Shown here piece by piece: positions 1-11,015 of a stretch of 64,000 bases of DNA. The translations under genes were made by a program, and so were the position numbers. A model generated the notes under the pieces. The model saw only the letters and a list, made by a program, of their open reading frames with translations. It was not told the DNA's origin and made no database searches. Each line of letters starts with the position of its first letter. Position 1 is the first letter of the stretch. Source of the DNA: Xenoacremonium recifei (lineage: Eukaryota; Ascomycota; Sordariomycetes; Hypocreales; Nectriaceae); NCBI GenBank assembly GCA_012184525.1, contig WOFQ01000013.1:558001-622000 (forward strand). Direction: 5' to 3'.

Positions 1-163
1 CCACCGCTCCCCGGCCCGGTCCCTGCATATCATGGACCCAGGGCCACAGCATGCTGACTTGTCCAGCCCCGAGTAATCTGAATATCTTTCGTCTCAAATC
101 AACCTCATCCAACCAAGCCCTTGACCTGCCTCCTCCCCCCAATCTCGGTACTGCGCAGACACA

Positions 164-530
164 TCAGCACGGGACGGAGCAAGTCCTCCGCCAACCTTCT
201 TTCATCGTCCTGCTTGACGTCTCATAGCACCTGAAATTTAACGGTGATTGCGACAACGTATGCGCGTCAAACGCTGGCCGTAGATCAAGCACGCAAACGT
301 AGGAATCGCTACCTGGGTGTCCGTTCCCACTTTCACAATGATCTTCTCTAAGCGATGGTGACTGCATCTGGCCATCTAGCGAGATCATCACATGGTCTTC
401 GTCCCCTGCGAGCCTCACGTCAGGGCCACCAAAGTCGTATTCGACTGCAGCGGTGTACGAATGCGTCAGGGGTTTGTGCCAAAAATAAGAACTTACGCAG
501 GATGCACATCCGCCAGCCCATAGAACCCAT
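164..530 (-). CDS. possible small two-exon protein of unknown function
   Basis: I do not recognise this gene. The longest open frame here begins at a TTG, so it is not a gene as it stands. A plausible model starts at the ATG at 530, uses donor GTAAGT after 497 and acceptor CTGCAG before 444 (an intron of 52 nt), and stops at 164-166. The two exons join in phase and give about 104 residues with six cysteines and no clear signal peptide or domain. The canonical splice sites are the only real support. It could equally be chance open frame in intergenic DNA. Confidence 0.25.
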
Positions 531-990
531 GCAATATTGACTCGCAAAAGGAAGCAATTTTCTCGCTTTTGAACAGCGAAGATACTTCAAAATTCCTCAC
601 TCAACACACTTACACGCGAGTTTGGAAATAGCAATACTCAAATTGAGCCGCAAGGCACGGCATGAGAGACGCAAAATAAGACCGCCTTTATGTATAAACA
701 ACGGTAACTTCCAAAGGTGTGAAATCCACCGAGATAAAACTGCGTAATTCCCTGATAGCGCACTGCTCGACGCCTAGAGTGAACTTCCCAAGTTCTCTTT
801 CAACTCCCGTTTGCCAAATTTCAATGTCATCCTTGCTAAAGCCCTACCAAGACGGAATCCCCGTGGGGAACCGTGAAAAATTGAAGTGAATAAGAAATCA
901 AACGTGGCCTAACTGGCTCTTCTCCCCGTGGATATCATATCTCTCCCTAAACTCTTCCAACTCAGTCATCATCTTTCATAACCATTGTCT
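531..990. other. intergenic, no gene seen
   Basis: About 460 nt of moderately AT-rich DNA. It lies upstream of the doubtful small gene and downstream of the 991-2130 gene, so it probably holds that gene's 3' UTR. No open frame or motif stood out. Confidence 0.5.
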
Positions 991-2130
991 TTAACGGGAA
1001 CCAGGTCCTTCGATCGGACTGGTAGGAATGCTGCGGACCGCACTGAGATCGGCGCTGCCCGTTCGTCGCAGAGCCTGGCTCATGGTCTCAATGTTGAGAT
1101 CGCCACCAACGTTGGGGCCCTTCAGGTTGTGGGTGCTGATCGGGCTGCCCAGAGGCTTGCGCGTAGGGCTCAGTTCGATCCCTTTCATGCTTCCGGGGTT
1201 GCTCGTCGGAGGGCTGGTCTCGACACCTTGGCTCGATACAGGCGATCGGATAGGAGAGGGGGATCGGTTCGCGGCGGCAGAGAGCGACGTCAGTCCAACC
1301 AGGTGGATGCTATCTCGGGAGCTGGCGACGTGGGGGACGTGTTCGGCCTGTACGACGTCGGCAAACGATATGAACGAGAGTCGGCGAACGTCAGAGGAGT
1401 CGAGAGATCCGTAGTTGGACGTGTTGTCGGCTGAGACGTAGTCTCGATCGGCAAAAGAAGCGAGTTCGGCAGCCCATTCACTGGCCGACTGGTCGTACGG
1501 AGTTGTACCTGTTACCGTGACGGCGGCGGGTTGGTGCGAGGTGTGTGTCACAATCTCAACCGAGTCGGGGTCCAGTTTCTCATTTGTGATGGCCTCAGAT
1601 GCGTCGTCAAGTACCGGCGGGATGTAATTCTCCGTCTGGATGTGGCTTGGGAATGCCGGAGAGTTGGGCATCAGGACAGTGCTGTCCTGGACATCGCGCT
1701 CGAAGATTTGGGAAGTAGCGGGCGACGAGAGTCGAGGAGAGCTGGTGAATCCGCGGTTCGGTGAAGCGGGCAAAGCGAAGACCTGCTCGCTCTGGAGGCC
1801 CCAGGATGGCGTTGACTGGTTCGTGGACATCTTGGAGGCGTCTCGAGACAACGTAGGGGGGCTGGCGGCTGCCGAGTTCGGCTTTGACTGAGGTTGAGAC
1901 TCGGGTTCAGACTTGGAGTCATCCGCTGGTGCCGAAGAGGATCCCTTCTTCTTGCCAAAGCCGAATAGGCCACGCTTCTTCTTCTTGGCATCCATAGGCG
2001 GGCTGCCAGCCTCGTTGACGAAGTCGGTGGCCCGAGGTGTCGAGGACGAGTCGTTCTCTCGATCGTCGGCCATCATGGCGTCTGAGTATCGATCACCGCG
2101 GTTGAGCGGCGCTGCTTCGGATAGGCTCAT
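991..2130 (-). CDS. conserved fungal disordered protein of unknown function
   Basis: A single uninterrupted frame of 379 residues, taken from the first in-frame ATG (2130). The open frame continues 19 codons upstream to a TTG, so an upstream exon is possible. The protein is dominated by Ser/Pro/Asp/Glu and looks largely disordered. Near residues 45-60 there is a basic Lys/Phe/Gly patch (KKKKRGLFGFGKKK), a candidate nuclear-localisation or membrane-binding motif. The most ordered-looking stretch is about residues 245-285, with SSDVRRLSFISFADVVQAEH, followed by many SP/TP sites that suggest proline-directed phosphorylation. I recognise this general type of fungal hypothetical protein but no function. 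It has no close neighbour on either side. Confidence 0.75.
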   Translation of the reverse strand: MSLSEAAPLNRGDRYSDAMMADDRENDSSSTPRATDFVNEAGSPPMDAKKKKRGLFGFGKKKGSSSAPADDSKSEPESQPQSKPNSAAASPPTLSRDASKMSTNQSTPSWGLQSEQVFALPASPNRGFTSSPRLSSPATSQIFERDVQDSTVLMPNSPAFPSHIQTENYIPPVLDDASEAITNEKLDPDSVEIVTHTSHQPAAVTVTGTTPYDQSASEWAAELASFADRDYVSADNTSNYGSLDSSDVRRLSFISFADVVQAEHVPHVASSRDSIHLVGLTSLSAAANRSPSPIRSPVSSQGVETSPPTSNPGSMKGIELSPTRKPLGSPISTHNLKGPNVGGDLNIETMSQALRRTGSADLSAVRSIPTSPIEGPGSR

Positions 2131-5100
2131 GTCGGCGGGGAGCGAGAATCGATAGTCTAGATGGGCTGTTCGATCGGAGAGCGACAACGGTTGAGTATGC
2201 TCGAGAGGACGGTGCCTAACGAGACAGGAGTCGGTTTTTCTCTGATGGAGCCAGGTTGGTCAATCTTGCAAAAATGTTAGAGCAGGCAGATGCAGGTCGA
2301 CAACCGAAAAGGACAGACAGAGACAGGGTGGTGCATGTAAAGTACATAAAGAGTGGGCAAGGCAGTAAGTAGGGAGCAAGGAGTAGCAACGGCGGGGGGT
2401 GATCTGTAATTATGTTGGGCGAGAAAATCACCGAGCTGGCCGTGTGACCTGACGCGAGCCAAGGGCTGCCATTCGCGGTAACCCTCGGAAGGGAGAGGGT
2501 TGAGGGTTTTCGATAGGATATGAGAAAACAGGGAAATATTGAACACCGAGGAGGGAATAATATTGGCACGATTCGATATGGAAACGTCCAGAGCTCGTTA
2601 CTGACCTGCACGTAGCTCCCGATCCGACACGAGACCCGCTGCTAGAGGCCTAGAGGAGAGATGGTTTGTTCCCCGTCCCCGTAAATAAAGTCCCTGGCCT
2701 GGTCAAGTCCCGGCCGCCTGCACGGATTGACGGAGCCAGCCAGCTAAGCCAGCTAATCACGGGGAGGCCCGTCGGCTGGATCGTGGGTGGTGCGTTCGTT
2801 CGGAGGCACTCGCTCGCTCGCAGCCGGGTCAGAAGCACAGTGACGCAAGACGGCGAGCTGTGCTGTGCGTGATGCTTGCAAGGGCGGGCGGCGGCAGGCA
2901 AGGCAAGATCGGGTCGCCTGCTGCTTGGCCGCGGGTATCGTCGACGAGTGAGAAAAGGCGCTGCAGACCAGGGTCGCAGGAGGAGTGGAGAGGAGATGCG
3001 AGAACGAAGACGAGTGACGATGTGAGGAGGAGGTTGAGGTGGGAATGTGGGAGGGGATAAGGAAGGGCAAGAGGCAGGTCAGGGCCAGGTCCAGACCCAG
3101 TCAGTCGCAGCCCAACGTTGGCCTGATAATGCGCCGCGATACGGGAAGCAGGAAGGATGAGACGTCAGCAGCCCGCGAGTCGAGTGGCAGATCGTGACAA
3201 GTGTCGTGGCCAGGTGCGGCGATCAGACAAGCGGAGCGGGTTAGAAGGGGCTGTACAGCGCTGTCGCAATAGGCCGGGTATCGCAATAAGCTGGCGCAGG
3301 CCTGGCGCTCCAGTCGGTACAGTGCCTCGTTTGTGAGATGGAGGAATAAATAGAAGGGGCGGCGAGGCGTAGCAAGCAGACGCACAATGCGAGAGGACAG
3401 GACACGCAATAGGGCCGAGGGCTGAGGTGGTGTCGTGATTGTGATTGTGGTGGTTGTTAGGCGAGGTTGATAGTTTATATGGCATGGAAAACAGAGAAAT
3501 GACGACGATGCGGACATTGCAGGCGAGCGCCTCTCCGCAAATCCCAGGCGGAAGGTACGGCTCAGGATGCTTTTTGGCGCTCCTTCCTCTGGCCTCGTTG
3601 CCCGCGCAGCAACAGCACACAATTCCATCCGAAACTGTCCCAGAGCGCCGGCGATCCAATGGGCATGTGCCGTTATGACAAAGACCTCCCCTTCTTATGA
3701 CAGCCGCCCGTCGTGGTTGGTCTGCCTCTCGACGCCCGTCACAAAGCCTTCTTGGCTAATATGAACAGGACAGGCCGCACGTGGCCCGGCCAGCACGGAA
3801 ACCCATCCGGCACCAGCAGCTTACGGGTTTCGGCTTGAGTTGTGTTCATGCGCTGTCGCTGTCGCTGCCGCGGCCTGCCTCGACCTTCTGATGGCGTGTT
3901 ATTGACTGTTGTGGCTTATTAGGCAAAACCGAGTCTGCGGCCCATGGGACCTCCCTCCAGCGCTGTCTCGCATTAACATCCCACCACGAATGACTCTTCA
4001 AGCTGATGCCTCGAGCGTTCCAGACGCACACTGCGAGAGCATGCCTTGCTTGGCCTGGCTTTCAGAAAAACTTCTCACCGCCGCGTGACGGCCCATCCAT
4101 CACACTCCGTTGCACCCGCCATCACAGAACCGGAAGTGAGAAGCAGCCAGCACACTCCATCCCAAGAATGAGGGGAAGCAATAACGTTCTGCCTTGATTG
4201 GCTCTCCCCTTCTGGTTATCACGGCCCTCTTCCAAGCTTCTTTTTCGCCTCCCCCTTAATGGACAAACGCGTTTGCCCGCTGATCTGAAAGGGTCTCACT
4301 CCGCCGAGGTGGGCAATTAGACAGATCTTCATGCAGATTCATGCTCCACGTACACGTATTCAGTGATTACAATAGGGACCCTGACACAGGAGATCTTACA
4401 CGGAGCGAGAGAAGCACGCTACGCAAACTTGGCTTCAGACCAGCCGAAACCAATGCCCCTCTGCCGACGTCATCGCGTGTCGATCCCCGGAATTTTAGTC
4501 ACATGATTTATCGCATTACTCTGATCTCACGTGAGCGAAAAGGCTTCGCTCCGTTGCCCTCCACCTACGACGACGTACTTGATGCTCAGCCACAACTTCT
4601 CTCCGGACCACATGTAAAGTCCCCGGTGCGCTCAGTCATCACCATCATGTGTGTATGATGCATACAAGTTCCCTGCGACCGCCCCGTATCCATGCCTCTG
4701 TCCCCCTCGATGCTCTCAGTCCTGTAAAACTGTGAAGTTGCTTTTGAAGTACAAAATATAGAAAGAACCCGGCGCAATATAGCCAGTGGACTTACAAGCC
4801 TTGGTCAACATTCTTGTCCAAAGCTCCTATCTTCTCTAAAACCTTCCGCCAGAAACCAGATGAGCTACAGTCAACGACACCAATACCTGTGCCATCACTG
4901 TAATTCATACCTATGTTCGCCGCACTGTTAAATGGGGCCATGGCAAACCTGGATGGCCAAGGTCTACCATGGTTGAACTAAACTGGTCGTATATAGTGTC
5001 GTCTTTGGTGACAGTCTCATAATGCTGTTCTGAGACGAATTCAGCGGACCAACCTCAGCCCGAATACCGTTCAATTCATTAAAAACCCTGCCACATAAAC

Positions 5101-5163
5101 TCCATTAGATCGAGTTGAAACAGCTCCGGCGTGGGTGGGATGTATATGAAACACGGGCATAGG
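2131..5163. other. 3-kb intergenic region, promoter and leader side of the upstream gene
   Basis: The part next to 2131 is probably the promoter and 5' UTR of the disordered-protein gene. From 2650 to 3660 it is strongly CT-rich on the minus strand, as is common in fungal promoters. Several overlapping minus-strand frames around 2750-3660 are low-complexity and mutually overlapping, with no recognisable protein. From 3660 to 5160 I see no gene. Confidence 0.5.
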
Positions 5164-5372
5164 CTCGTCGGAGAATATTAACCGCTTCAGCAGTAGAAGG
5201 GTAGACGGAACTCCGCATCGCACCCAAGCCAGGTTCGATGAAATGTCGGCATTGGCTCATCGGAGAATACCTTATAGATCCTTCGTATATACACTGCAAC
5301 CTTGGAAGCAGCAGTAAGTTGGCGGAACTCCGGGTTCCATCCGAGCCGGATTAGATGAAATCATGACATTGG
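5164..5372. repeat. imperfect tandem duplication upstream of the broken MDR gene
   Basis: Two adjacent related copies, 5164-5255 and 5256-5372. Both start with CTCRTCGGAGAATA, share AGCAGTA, GCGGAACTCCG/GACGGAACTCCG and GATGAAAT, and end in RCATTGG. The second copy carries about 25 extra bases. The unit runs directly into the coding-like sequence of the oxidoreductase pseudogene, so it may be a duplicated 5' exon or promoter segment. Confidence 0.6.
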
Positions 5373-6208
5373 CCAGCGCGAGGGGAAATATGCAAAACTC
5401 TCAGGCATGTCCAAGACGCTTGGCGTGGAGTTCTCTGGACCATTGAGTCCTTTGGTAGTGCAAGCGAGACAAACGGATTCTCTGTCGGTGACGCTGTTAT
5501 GGGGTTGAAACTTGGCGGCGCCTTTTGCTGCAAGGACTCGTCTGCTTTTTTCAAAGCCGAAAGATATGCCATGGACCGAGGCAGGAGCAATTCCCGAGAC
5601 TTATATCAGCGCATTGCAAGCACTAAGTGCTGGGAAGATGGCAGCCGGAAAGCGTGTTTTATGGCACGCAGACGTCTCTATCGGTGGCATCCAGCTAAGC
5701 CGCCTCATGGGGGGTGCGCAGGTCCTGGCCACAGCAGGATCTAATGAGAAGTGTCGGCTTATTGTCAAGGATCTGGACGCCAATATGGCCTTCAATTACA
5801 AAGCAACTGACCGGGACTGGGCAGACGAGGTCCTCAAGGCAACGCAAGACCGGGGAGTGGATGTGATCGTTGACTTTGTCGGTGCACCGTATTTCGCCAG
5901 GAATTTGAAGTACGGAGCGTTGGACTCCCGGTTTATCATGGCGGGTTCTCTAGGCAGACGGAAGGTTCAGGAGCTAGACTACGGTCCTTTGCTTTTCAAA
6001 AGAATGACAATTGAAACAGTCTCCGTGAGGTCGATGGGCGAAAGTTAACAAGAAAGGTTGGTAAGTGAGCTAAGCAAGCTCATATAAAACTTTGAAACGG
6101 GAAAATTGAAGATCTTTATTGAGGTCTTCCAGTGGGAAGACGTGCAGGATGCGCATCGACTAATGGAGGCCAACGCTATAAAGGGGAAAATCGTTTTCAC
6201 GGTGAGCA
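5373..6208 (+). pseudogene. broken quinone oxidoreductase / zinc-type alcohol dehydrogenase-like (MDR) gene
   Basis: Fragments of one PIG3/quinone-oxidoreductase-type MDR protein are spread over three frames. The first (about 5393-5435) reads MSKTLGVEFSG. A second frame continues with TIESFG and GFSVGDAVMGLKLGGAF to about 5522. A third (from about 5520) carries SKPKDMPWTEAGAIPETY, the nucleotide-binding region and DRGVDVIVDFVGA, and stops at 6046-6048. The expected C-terminus, with VFQWEDVQDAHRLMEANAIKGKIVF, lies beyond that stop at about 6112-6200. At least two frameshifts and a stop or lost exon junction separate the pieces. The cofactor motif reads SIGGIQLSRLMGG, which is altered from the usual Gly-rich form. 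If intact it would be a cytosolic NADPH-dependent reductase of about 330 residues. Sequencing error could explain one shift, but hardly all. Confidence 0.75.
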
Positions 6209-6796
6209 GCTCTCATGAGGACTTTGTACATAGTTTGTGGACGAAGTAAAGGTGCAAATTCAGACCCTCACTCGAGAATGGGGAGGAAAATTAAAGGAAG
6301 AAATCCCGGAGATTGTACGGATTGTACCGAAGAGTGATCATAAAGGGCACCTTCTTATATCTGGCCCGACTCAAATCAGATAGTTGACCAGATGGGGTTT
6401 GTTTTGTTCTTATACTGCAAGTCGCAAAGAATTCTCAATTCAATATCTTGTGACGAAAAAGCGGGCACTCGTTTTGGACTGGCCTGTATTGTTGCAGCTG
6501 AGTCCGAGACGCAGCTTGAACTAAACCGACAATCATGCCGTTTCGGTAGAACAAATCAATAGTCCAATGCAGCATATGAGACATGCACAGAGCGTTATGA
6601 CGCATATCTCGTGGGGAGCAGTTCACGCCTGTAATCCCGTCTAACAGTGTACTATAAAAGCCCTCAAACCAGCCTGAAGTGAGACTAATTGAATCTTAGC
6701 AAGACCACCGTCGGCTTTCCTTGCTGCACATCAAAAGATATTGCCTTTCTACATTTCATTATTATCTTTCACTACGACAGTCTCTGCTTTAGCAAG
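6209..6796. other. intergenic, promoter side of the next gene
   Basis: AT-rich spacer between the MDR pseudogene and the small three-exon gene. The final 150 nt contains a TATAAAA-like element (about 6652-6658) and a CT/A-rich leader before the ATG at 6797. No other feature seen. Confidence 0.45.
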
Positions 6797-7441
6797 ATGG
6801 CTGCTCCCGAGTCTGTAGATAATAAACTGATGGAAGCTCTCGCAGCATATGTCACCAAAGGCTCAGTTACTCAGTCCACTACCAGAGCTGAGCTGGAAGA
6901 ACTCCTCCAGACGGCGAGTGCTCGGCCAGGTGGCAGAGCCGCGCTGGAAGCATTCGCCCAAGAGGGGAGTTCTCCCTTTGAACACACCATTTGGAAAAGT
7001 CGGACTGCTGCCTCTGGCATAATCGACATGGCCAAAACGAACCTTGAGGTGAAATTGGAGGTCCCATCTCTCGAGCTGAGTTTTCATGCAGACGGTGCCG
7101 GATTCTTCATGCCCTACAAGGGCTCCTTGAACCAGTAAGCCCACTCTCCTCTCACCGAGCATGGCAGAGACACAAGGAGCTGACAGATCTTCATCTACAA
7201 GGGGTATAATCTACTACAATGATTCCAATGAGCTAAACCCTGGCGATGCAACTTTCGAGCTACATGTGCATGGAGTAAGTAATACTTGATCTGGTTGTGA
7301 GTATTGAGGTCTGATGTATTTCAGCTATCACTTGAAATCAAGATCTACCGCGACCAGGTTAACGTCGCTTTCTTCCGCTTCCAGCCGATGAGCTTTGTTT
7401 TGCCGCCGGGAGGTATCTCTCTCAATGGCACTATTGTGTAA
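6797..7441 (+). CDS. small three-exon protein of unknown function (beta-rich C-terminus)
   Basis: Model: exons 6797-7134, 7202-7274 and 7325-7441, with introns starting GTAAGC and GTAAGT. All junctions are in phase and give 175 residues. The N-terminal third is helical (MAAPESVDNKLMEALAAYV). The C-terminal 80 residues alternate hydrophobic and polar residues as in a small beta-barrel: GSLNQGIIYYNDSNEL, then FELHVHG, IKIYRDQVNVAFFRF and a final Gly-rich turn. The GSLNQG...YND pattern faintly recalls the lipocalin-like fold of Rhodococcus Vap proteins, but this is only an impression. There is no signal peptide or transmembrane segment. The open frame extends upstream of the chosen ATG, which I picked because the upstream stretch looks like leader. 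Confidence 0.65.
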
Positions 7442-8284
7442 ATACATTGCTCTGAGAAGCGAATTTTCTTTCATCGCCAAGATACAAGAGCTCAAAGGTA
7501 GGCGGGGTTGCTAAGACGTCTGTCTAGTTAGTTGGCATATACCATTTACTGTTCAATCTAACGTTCTTTTGTACTACATGGGTTAAAACACAAGAGGAAA
7601 TATGCGGCGTGAGATTTATTAGTGAAATCACGGATTCAGTAGAAAAACAGACTTTTAAATCTACCAAAAGTCCATAGAATTAGATCTCCGACCGGAAAAA
7701 AAAATAGATAGAGAGAATCTACTTTAACATACTGATTCAATGAAACCTTATTTTATCCAACTTTTTCGCATGTTCTACCGATTGAAAGTTTGAAATTGTT
7801 GGAGAAATCCAATTCTGATTTCCCCGAGAATACCGTCGCTGGCTGTCGAATTTGGTTAGCTCGTTATCAGTACCGACCGTGATGTCTCACGTGACCTCTT
7901 TCACGAAAACACTAGCAAATAAAGAGCTGTTATTTTTCCAGTTCCCAAGCTTTCAGACATCTTGTTTATATACCTTTGAATGCCAAAGTAAAGTCTTTCA
8001 ATATGCTATAACTAACACTGGCTAAGTAAATGAGGCTTCCTGGTTTACATGTTTCTGTAGGCTCTCGCGCATGACCTCCATTACATAATCATGACTTAGG
8101 TAAGCGAGATTTTTCAGAAACTTCAGATCCTCAACTGGTGCCATCACGAGAGCCTCAACCCAACCGCACCACGCCCTCAATTCGCGCGGCCAGACCCGAG
8201 GACCCGGCGACGGAGGCTCACCACCACTCAATCCCTCGGCGTCGATCACCTCAGCATTCTTGGGCGTCCCCTCGCACCTCCACG
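7442..8284. other. intergenic, AT-rich
   Basis: About 840 nt with A-rich stretches (for example 7695-7720) and no gene. The last 150 nt turn GC-rich and form the promoter and leader of the mitochondrial ribosomal protein gene. Confidence 0.5.
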
Positions 8285-8884
8285 ATGGACTTCCGCACCC
8301 TCGCCCGGCCAGCCTCCCGGCTGTCCACCACCGTCTCGCTCATCACCACCCGCGGCCACAAAACCACCTCCCGCACCAAGCGATCCCTCAAGATCGCCCC
8401 CCACGACTCCTTCCTCCCCGACCGCTCGGCGCCCTTCCCCGCCGCCGACTCCATCATCTACAACCCGCCCTCCTCCGCCGCCTCGCCCTTCCACACGCCC
8501 TTCATCTTCCTCCCCAAGGACGACCCGCGCCGCGTCGCCCTGCTCCGCCAACGCCGCGCGCCCACCGACTCGTCCGCTCAGAAACTCCCGCCAGCCATGC
8601 GGTACCAGCGCCGCGACCCCAACTACAACATGTCGCCCGCCGACATCCAGGAGATCCAGCGCCTGCGTGCCGAGGACCCCCTGAAGTGGAGCTCCAGTGC
8701 GCTGGCTCAGAAGTTTGGCTGCTCGAGCGTGTTTGTGCGCATGGTGGCGCCGGCGCCGACGGAGCATCTTGAGGCGTTGAAGGCGAAGCAGGAGCGGAGG
8801 GAGGCCAGATGGGGACCGATCCGGACGCAGGCGAGGGAGGACCGCAAGAGGAGGACGGAGATGCTGTATCGGGGCGAGCTGTGA
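8285..8884 (+). CDS. MRPL20: mitochondrial large-subunit ribosomal protein mL58 (MRPL20 family)
   Basis: An intronless frame of 199 residues from the ATG at 8285. The frame is open further upstream, but this start gives a typical Arg/Ser/Thr-rich mitochondrial targeting peptide (MDFRTLARPASRLSTTVS). The conserved core lies around residues 105-160: RYQRRDPNYNMSPADIQEI, then QRLRAEDPLKWSSSALAQKF and GCSSVFVRMVAPAP, characteristic of fungal MRPL20/mL58. The C-terminus is a basic amphipathic helix (KAKQERREARWGPIR). The protein would act in the matrix as a structural component of the 54S mitoribosomal subunit. GC content and codon use are normal for a housekeeping gene. Confidence 0.9.
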   Translation: MDFRTLARPASRLSTTVSLITTRGHKTTSRTKRSLKIAPHDSFLPDRSAPFPAADSIIYNPPSSAASPFHTPFIFLPKDDPRRVALLRQRRAPTDSSAQKLPPAMRYQRRDPNYNMSPADIQEIQRLRAEDPLKWSSSALAQKFGCSSVFVRMVAPAPTEHLEALKAKQERREARWGPIRTQAREDRKRRTEMLYRGEL

Positions 8885-9421
8885 GGCTGTCAATCTCTAC
8901 GAATGACGATTCCTGCGGAAATACGACTGCCGATGGGAAGGATGGAGCTGTACAATTAGATTGTGCTTGTTGGAGCAACCTGTAGGATATGGCGAAGAAG
9001 CACGCACGGAAAAGGAGGTCATGGCATCATAGCATCGGACACGGGTCCAACAACTGTATAACTGTCGATATACCGGAAACCCCTCAAATACCACGAAACA
9101 AAGCCATCTTTGTATTTTTACTATTCTCAAGCACAGCCATGTGCGTTCCTATAAAGTATCTGCGTCCCTATATATGATGCCGATACACTCAGATCATTTT
9201 GATATCCCGTTCCCCTGGGCCATGTGCTTTTTGGTTGCTCCGCTCTCTTCCTCATTAATGCCTTTGCCATATGGCCTATGCGTTGAATCGTCTCGCCGTC
9301 ATAAATCATGGATGGAAACTCCCGGACCGAACCAGATAGATGGTAGGGAAAGTCAGCTCACTCTGTCAGTCACTCACTCACTCACGCAATTTGCAGCTTG
9401 AAAGACGACGCCTCACCACCC
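8885..9421. other. convergent intergenic region
   Basis: The 3' ends of mL58 (+) and the F-box-like gene (-) face each other here. Only short chance frames are present. Confidence 0.5.
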
Positions 9422-11015
9422 TCACCACGATCCCGTCGTGGACGTTGAAGTCCTCCGACTGCCCCCTGACGACGACGCCGATCCGCCGCACACCGACTCG
9501 TAATCCCGCTCCCCGGGAACGACCCGCCAGCACCATCCGCACCAGCTCCGGCGCGCGCCCCGGACCTCCCGGCTCAACACCCGGGCGCCGCTCCCGCGTT
9601 CGTCATCCCACTCGGGCACACAAGCGCCGACGCGCACCATCTTGACGCGCTTGCGCTTGACGACGCCGCCGATGCCCTCGATCTCATGGCGTTCATAGCC
9701 AGGGCCGAGAAGTGGCGAGGGTGTGCGCGCGTGCGTGAGGCGCAGCTCGTCGATGATGGCGTCGACTGGCGCAGGTGCGGGAGGCGTTGGAGCATCGGCG
9801 GCGAGCCCGTTGCCATCGCGGGCGTCCTCGGCGTCGCAGTCGGTCTGCTGCTCGCGTTCTTTGGCGGCGAGGCAGGCTCCTTCACGGCCGCAGATGACGC
9901 CGCGGTCGCCCTCGCCGATGCCGGTGCCCAGGCCCCCGAGGATCTCGCCGTATTGATTGCGCCAGCGCCAGATACTGGGACAGGTTAGTGGAGGGAGGGA
10001 GCTTGGTGGAGGAAGAGACAACGAACCGTTGATACTCGTGGTCTGCGCCTCGAATACTGCGACCACATGGCTGGCACAGCCAGACGCCCTCCTCCTCGCA
10101 CTTACATACCGCCCGCTGCATGGCATCAGACAGCAGAGGCAAGTCCGGGTTCAGAGGAGGCTTCGCCAGCGTCGCAATGGGGGCATGCGTACACGTCTTA
10201 CAGAGGCGACGATGTCGTTCTCGCAGAGCAGCGGGAGCTGGGGGTTTTATGGCACAGTTCTGGTTGTGTTGGGTCAGCCAGCAGTTGACTTACACGCAGG
10301 TCGATGACAGAACTCACCCTGCAAACTACCTCGCCGCAGCGCCTGCACTCGCCGACAAGGTCCCTCGCACAATCGCCCGACTTTCCATTATAGTTGCGGC
10401 CATCTTCCATGTAGAACCAATTGCCGGCACGCGCACGATAACGGAACGTCTCGTCGGGGTCGACGGGGATGGCCTCGTTGCGGCAGTGTAGGGTCGCGTT
10501 CAGGAGCGTATTGCGGTACTGGATTAGGCCATTATGGATCTGGCGACACGTGCGCGAGAGGGAATCGAGATCGTTGAGATCAATGGAGGCGGCGATGGAG
10601 GTGATGATGCTGGAGGCGGCGAGGGAAGCGATAAGATTAGCACTCTGCTCACCGTCGGTGAAGGCGGCCCGAGTCCAGGAACTCGAGGGGTCAATTGATA
10701 TACGTACGGATAACATTGCATTGCGTCCGTGGCGGGACTGCGGAAGGTCGAGCCGTCGTCCATGTCGTCGAGGAGCCGGCGGCGGTCATAGAATCCCTCG
10801 GGCCAGCGTGCAATGCCGTTGGTATCGGGATGCGTCGACGAGGAGGAGGAAGAAGAAGCTTCGCCGTTCTGCGACAGATGCTGGAGCTTCCTTAAGAGCC
10901 GCAGGTGCTGCTCGCGTTCGTGACTCTCGGCGAGCTGGTCCAGGGGAACCTGAAGCTGGCCCGGCATCGGCGCGGGCTCAGCGTCGTCGTCGTCCAAGTC
11001 CACAAAGCGCGCCAT
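9422..11015 (-). CDS. F-box-like protein with Cys-rich zinc-binding region
   Basis: Four exons on the minus strand: 11015-10704, 10644-10318, 10259-10027 and 9974-9422. All junctions are in phase and give 474 residues. Exon 1 begins MARFVDLDDDDAEP and includes a Ser run. Exon 2 carries an F-box-like helix region (SIDLNDLDSLSRTCRQIHNGL). Next comes a zinc-binding region with paired cysteines (CRRCGEVVCRNC and LCKTC), then CKCEEEGVWLCQPCGRSIRG and a conserved W-R-N-Q-Y-G-E-I-L-G-G-L block. The end contains VKRKRVKMVRVGACVPEWDDE and WCGWCWRV. This arrangement is a known family of fungal proteins annotated only as F-box or hypothetical. A role as a ubiquitin-ligase adaptor is inferred from the F-box-like helices alone. 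The last residues before the stop are low-complexity and the 3' end may differ. Confidence 0.8.

Noticed and set aside
2753..3659. Overlapping minus-strand frames upstream of the disordered-protein gene
   Set aside because: CT-rich promoter DNA yields long low-complexity frames. They overlap in different phases and match no family.
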